From: Paenibacillus sp. YN15
GTDB taxonomy: Bacteria > Bacillota > Bacilli > Paenibacillales > NBRC-103111
Direction: 5' to 3'
Assembly (NCBI RefSeq): GCF_003285005.1
Contig: NZ_QMFA01000033.1
Location: forward strand, 30,865-82,409
DNA: 51,545 bases
The notes below the pieces were generated by a model, which worked only from the letters and a program-made list of their open reading frames with translations, did not search any database and was not told the DNA's origin. Shown piece after piece: positions 49,064-51,545 of this stretch. The translations under genes and the position numbers were made by a program. Each line of letters begins with the position of its first letter. Position 1 is the stretch's first letter.

Positions 49064-50166
49064 GGATTATTCTCTCCCTTCAGCTCCTCCACTACGGCAC
49101 GCACCATATCCGCCGAAACAGAGCTGTCGATCTTGACCTTGCCGATGGCTGTGGGAACAATGTACACCATCTTGCCATCCCGGAACTTCTTGTCATGCTG
49201 CATGGCGGACATAATGGCGTCCGTACTGTAAGCCTTATCGACGTTCACAGGCAGCTGGAACTGTTCCATCAGCGCCTTGGTGACCGTATGAATTTCCGCG
49301 GGGTAGCCCATTTTGACCGCAAGGCGCGCCGCTCCCACCATCCCGATGGAAATTGCCTCCCCATGGGTCAGCTCGCCGTAGCCGGCCACCGCCTCCAGGG
49401 CATGGCCCAGGGTATGGCCCAGGTTGAGGATCGCCCGCAGGCCGCCCTCCTTCTCATCCTCGGACACCACCTGCGCCTTCACCTTGCAGCCGAAATACAG
49501 CGCCTCGCCCAATACCTCCAGATCCAGGCCGAGGAGCTTGTCGGCGTTCTCGCCGCACCAGTTGGTGAAGCCTTCATCCCAAATCAGCCCGTGCTTTACC
49601 ACCTCAGCCAGGCCGGAACGGACATCCCGGGGAGGCAGGGTCAAAAGCAGCTTGGTGTCATAAATGACAATCTCCGGCTGATAAAAAGCGCCAATCACGT
49701 TTTTGGCCTTGGGATGATTGACCGCCACCTTGCCGCCTACGCTGCTATCATGGGCCAGTATGGTGGTGGGCACCTGCACGAAGCGGACGCCGCGCATGTA
49801 GCTGGCCGCCGCGAAGCCGCACAAATCCCCGATGACCCCTCCACCCAAGGCAATAAAGACGGAATTGCGGTTAAGCCCCGCTTCAAGCGCGGTTCCAACA
49901 ATGTCCTGCAGCACCGCCAACGACTTGGTGGCTTCGCCGGGCTCCGCAATGTACGTGCCCACCTTGTAGCCGGACTCCCTCAGCAATCCGACGATCCGGT
50001 CCAGATGCAGCGCCGCCACATTCTTGTCGGTGACAACTAAGAGCGGCGTACCGGGCTTGATCCCTCTGCCCGCCAGCAGGCTTCCGATGGATGCCGTTAC
50101 ATCCTCGCCGATGTGGATGGGATAGCTGCGTTCCCCCAGATCCACGTGCAAAATCTTAGTTTCCAT
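49060..50166 (-). CDS. aroB: 3-dehydroquinate synthase
   Basis: 368 residues. NAD- and metal-dependent cyclisation of DAHP, step 2 of the shikimate pathway. Visible: VVTDKNVAALH, the NAD loop ALGGGVIGDLCGFAAASYMRGVRFVQVPTTILAHDSSVGGKVAVNHPKAKN and metal-binding His residues in LNLGHTLGHALEA (about 251-263). The first codon is ATG with GAAACATGG nearby. Three bases separate it from aroC. Confidence 0.97.
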   Translation of the reverse strand: METKILHVDLGERSYPIHIGEDVTASIGSLLAGRGIKPGTPLLVVTDKNVAALHLDRIVGLLRESGYKVGTYIAEPGEATKSLAVLQDIVGTALEAGLNRNSVFIALGGGVIGDLCGFAAASYMRGVRFVQVPTTILAHDSSVGGKVAVNHPKAKNVIGAFYQPEIVIYDTKLLLTLPPRDVRSGLAEVVKHGLIWDEGFTNWCGENADKLLGLDLEVLGEALYFGCKVKAQVVSEDEKEGGLRAILNLGHTLGHALEAVAGYGELTHGEAISIGMVGAARLAVKMGYPAEIHTVTKALMEQFQLPVNVDKAYSTDAIMSAMQHDKKFRDGKMVYIVPTAIGKVKIDSSVSADMVRAVVEELKGENNP

Positions 50167-50169
50167 GTT

Positions 50170-51333
50170 TCAGTACCCCTTCACCTGTTCCAGATAGCTT
50201 GTATAATTGCGGCGGATTTCCTCGATGGAATCCCCGCCGAATTTCTCCATAAAGGCCTGGGCAACCTCCCATGCCACCACATTCTCCATAATGACCCCCG
50301 CCGCCGGAACCGCACAGGTGTCGGAGCGTTCGATCTGGGCGGTGAAGGCCTCCTTGGTGTCAATGTCCACACTGGGCAGCGCCTTGTAAAGAGTGGCGAT
50401 AGGCTTCATAACGCCCCTGACCACAATGGGCTCGCCGGTGGTCATGCCCCCCTCCAGGCCCCCGGCCCGGTTGGTCCTGCGGTTGAAGCCCGCTTCCTCC
50501 GAATACAGGATTTCGTCGTGGAGCTGGGAGCCTTTGGTGGAGGCCGCCTGGAAGCCGATGCCGAATTCCACACCCTTGAAGGCCTGAATCGACACCACCG
50601 CCTGGGCAATGCGCCCGTCCAGCTTCCGGTCCCATTGGACATGGCTGCCAAGGCCTACCGGGGCGCCTTCCACGATCACTTCCACGATGCCGCCCAAAGT
50701 GTCCCCTTCGGATTTGGCCTGGTCGATGGCTGCCATCATTTTCACTTCCGCGTCCTTGTCCGTTACCCGGACAGGGGATTCCTCCGTCAGCCGGACCAGC
50801 TCATCCAGCGGCAGCTCCTGCCGCACCGCCTCCACATCGCCGATGCGGATGACCTGGCCGGCCACCTTAATGCCGAACTCCGCCAGGAAAGCTCTGGCTA
50901 TGGCCCCTACCGCAACCCGCACGGTTGTCTCCCGGGCGCTGGAGCGCTCCAGAATATTGCGCAGGTCCCGCTGGTTATATTTCAAGCCGCCGTTCAGATC
51001 CGCGTGTCCCGGACGGGGACGGTTCACCCGGCGTTTGCCTTCATTTTCTTCCTCCACGGGCTCAACGCTCATCACCTTGGTCCAGTGGGCCCAGTCCTTG
51101 TTTTCCACCACAAGGGCCACCGGCGCGCCGGTGGTTTTGCCATGACGGACGCCTCCGACAATGTTCACCGTATCCTTCTCGATCTGCATCCGCAAGCCCC
51201 GGCCGTAGCCCTTTTGCCTGCGGGCCAACTGAACATTTACTTCCTCCGCCAATACATTCAGATTGCTGGGGAGGCCTTCAATAATCGCCGTCAATTGCGG
51301 ACCGTGGGTTTCGCCTGCCGTCAGGTATCTCAT
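50170..51333 (-). CDS. aroC: Chorismate synthase
   Basis: 387 residues. FMN-dependent formation of chorismate from EPSP. The ATG at 51333 has GAGGAG 8 nt upstream; the upstream frame to 51387 is not conserved. Motifs: [21 protein letters not shown] (about 4-24), [26 protein letters not shown] (about 125-137), [18 protein letters not shown] and [20 protein letters not shown]. First gene of the aro operon. Confidence 0.97.
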   Translation of the reverse strand: MRYLTAGETHGPQLTAIIEGLPSNLNVLAEEVNVQLARRQKGYGRGLRMQIEKDTVNIVGGVRHGKTTGAPVALVVENKDWAHWTKVMSVEPVEEENEGKRRVNRPRPGHADLNGGLKYNQRDLRNILERSSARETTVRVAVGAIARAFLAEFGIKVAGQVIRIGDVEAVRQELPLDELVRLTEESPVRVTDKDAEVKMMAAIDQAKSEGDTLGGIVEVIVEGAPVGLGSHVQWDRKLDGRIAQAVVSIQAFKGVEFGIGFQAASTKGSQLHDEILYSEEAGFNRRTNRAGGLEGGMTTGEPIVVRGVMKPIATLYKALPSVDIDTKEAFTAQIERSDTCAVPAAGVIMENVVAWEVAQAFMEKFGGDSIEEIRRNYTSYLEQVKGY

Positions 51334-51431
51334 ATGCCATTCTCCTCTATGTTTCCGTTTCTGTATCGCTTTAAAGCGCGTTATCAAATCCGCAATTTGC
51401 TTTAGCGCTTTTATGCACTAACTTACGGGTT

Positions 51432-51460
51432 ATTATAGTACAGATCCGTTCGTTTGACAA
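51432..51460 (-). promoter_or_regulatory. Sigma-A promoter of aroC-aroB-aroH
   Basis: TTGTCA (51455-51460), 17-bp spacer, TATAAT (51432-51437) on the minus strand, about 100 bp ahead of the aroC start. Confidence 0.8.
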
Positions 51461-51484
51461 TCCCTTACCCGCTTCATGTGTTGT

Positions 51485-51531
51485 TGTTCTGTGATAATGT
51501 CATCCTATAACTGTTCTGAGATAATGTCACC
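51485..51531. repeat. Two direct repeats at the window edge, possible insertion sequence end
   Basis: TGTTCTGTGATAATGTCATC (51485-51504) and TGTTCTGAGATAATGTCACC (51512-51531) are direct repeats 27 bp apart. Multiple terminal repeats of this sort are typical of some IS families such as IS21. An ATG follows at 51532. No transposase is visible within the window. Confidence 0.4.
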
Positions 51532-51545
51532 ATGAGACAGGAGAC

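Overview
This window is a GC-rich stretch of a Firmicute chromosome, almost certainly from the Paenibacillaceae (Paenibacillus or a close relative). It shows strong GGAGG-type ribosome binding sites, T-box control, bacillithiol synthesis, the sporulation protein YpjB, and a gene order that follows the Bacillus subtilis dnaD-asnS ... dinG-panDCB-birA-cca-bshA-bshB1-mgsA-dapB-ypjD ... ypjB-ypjA ... tyrA-hisC-trpABFCDE-aroHBC region. No rRNA, tRNA, CRISPR array or complete transposon was found. Most genes lie on the minus strand.

Layout. 1-2650: the truncated start of a lipoprotein gene, a phosphodiester-glycosidase-like gene, a nitrilase-fold amidase and non-coding DNA. 2650-6900 (plus strand): a T-box leader and proB-proA-proC-mtnX. 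7100-9400: dnaD and asnS. 9400-13900: ackA and a 3-hydroxyacyl-CoA dehydrogenase gene, then an FtsH-like AAA protease paired with a small membrane protein. 14300-17900: ypmB-like gene, an MTA/SAH deaminase, a DUF47 phosphate-transport accessory gene (plus strand) and rex. 17900-31200: dinG, a TPR gene, panD-panC-panB with a long structured leader, a lipoprotein, then ypjD-dapB-mgsA-bshB1-bshA-cca-birA, with a TPR gene between ypjD and dapB. 31400-38800: a YitT-family transporter-like gene (plus strand), a low-GC patch (acetyltransferase plus a broken PhnB/VOC gene), ypjB, ypjA, an IDEAL-domain protein, a gamma-carbonic-anhydrase-like protein, a 373-residue unknown, and an ECF sigma/anti-sigma pair. 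39200-51545: a candidate small RNA, then the aromatic amino-acid supercluster (transcribed aroC-aroB-aroH, trpE-D-C-F-B-A, hisC-tyrA), and at the right edge two direct repeats that look like the end of an insertion sequence.

The best leads are regulatory RNAs. (1) A ~74-nt transcription unit at 39204-39312 has a consensus sigma-A promoter (TTGACA-17-TATAAT), a perfect match to the CcpA cre consensus between -35 and -10, a C-rich unpaired segment and a strong terminator; it looks like a catabolite-controlled small RNA. (2) The trpE leader has a consensus promoter, fourteen NAG triplets (the last seven at exactly 5-nt spacing), a perfect 11-bp terminator and a possible antiterminator that overlaps the triplets: the layout of a TRAP attenuator. 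(3) The panB leader is ~280 nt with two intrinsic terminators before the start codon. The intergenic regions also carry at least four families of short palindromic repeats. One of them forms a three-copy tandem array inside the trp leader and creates false N-terminal extensions of trpE and panC.
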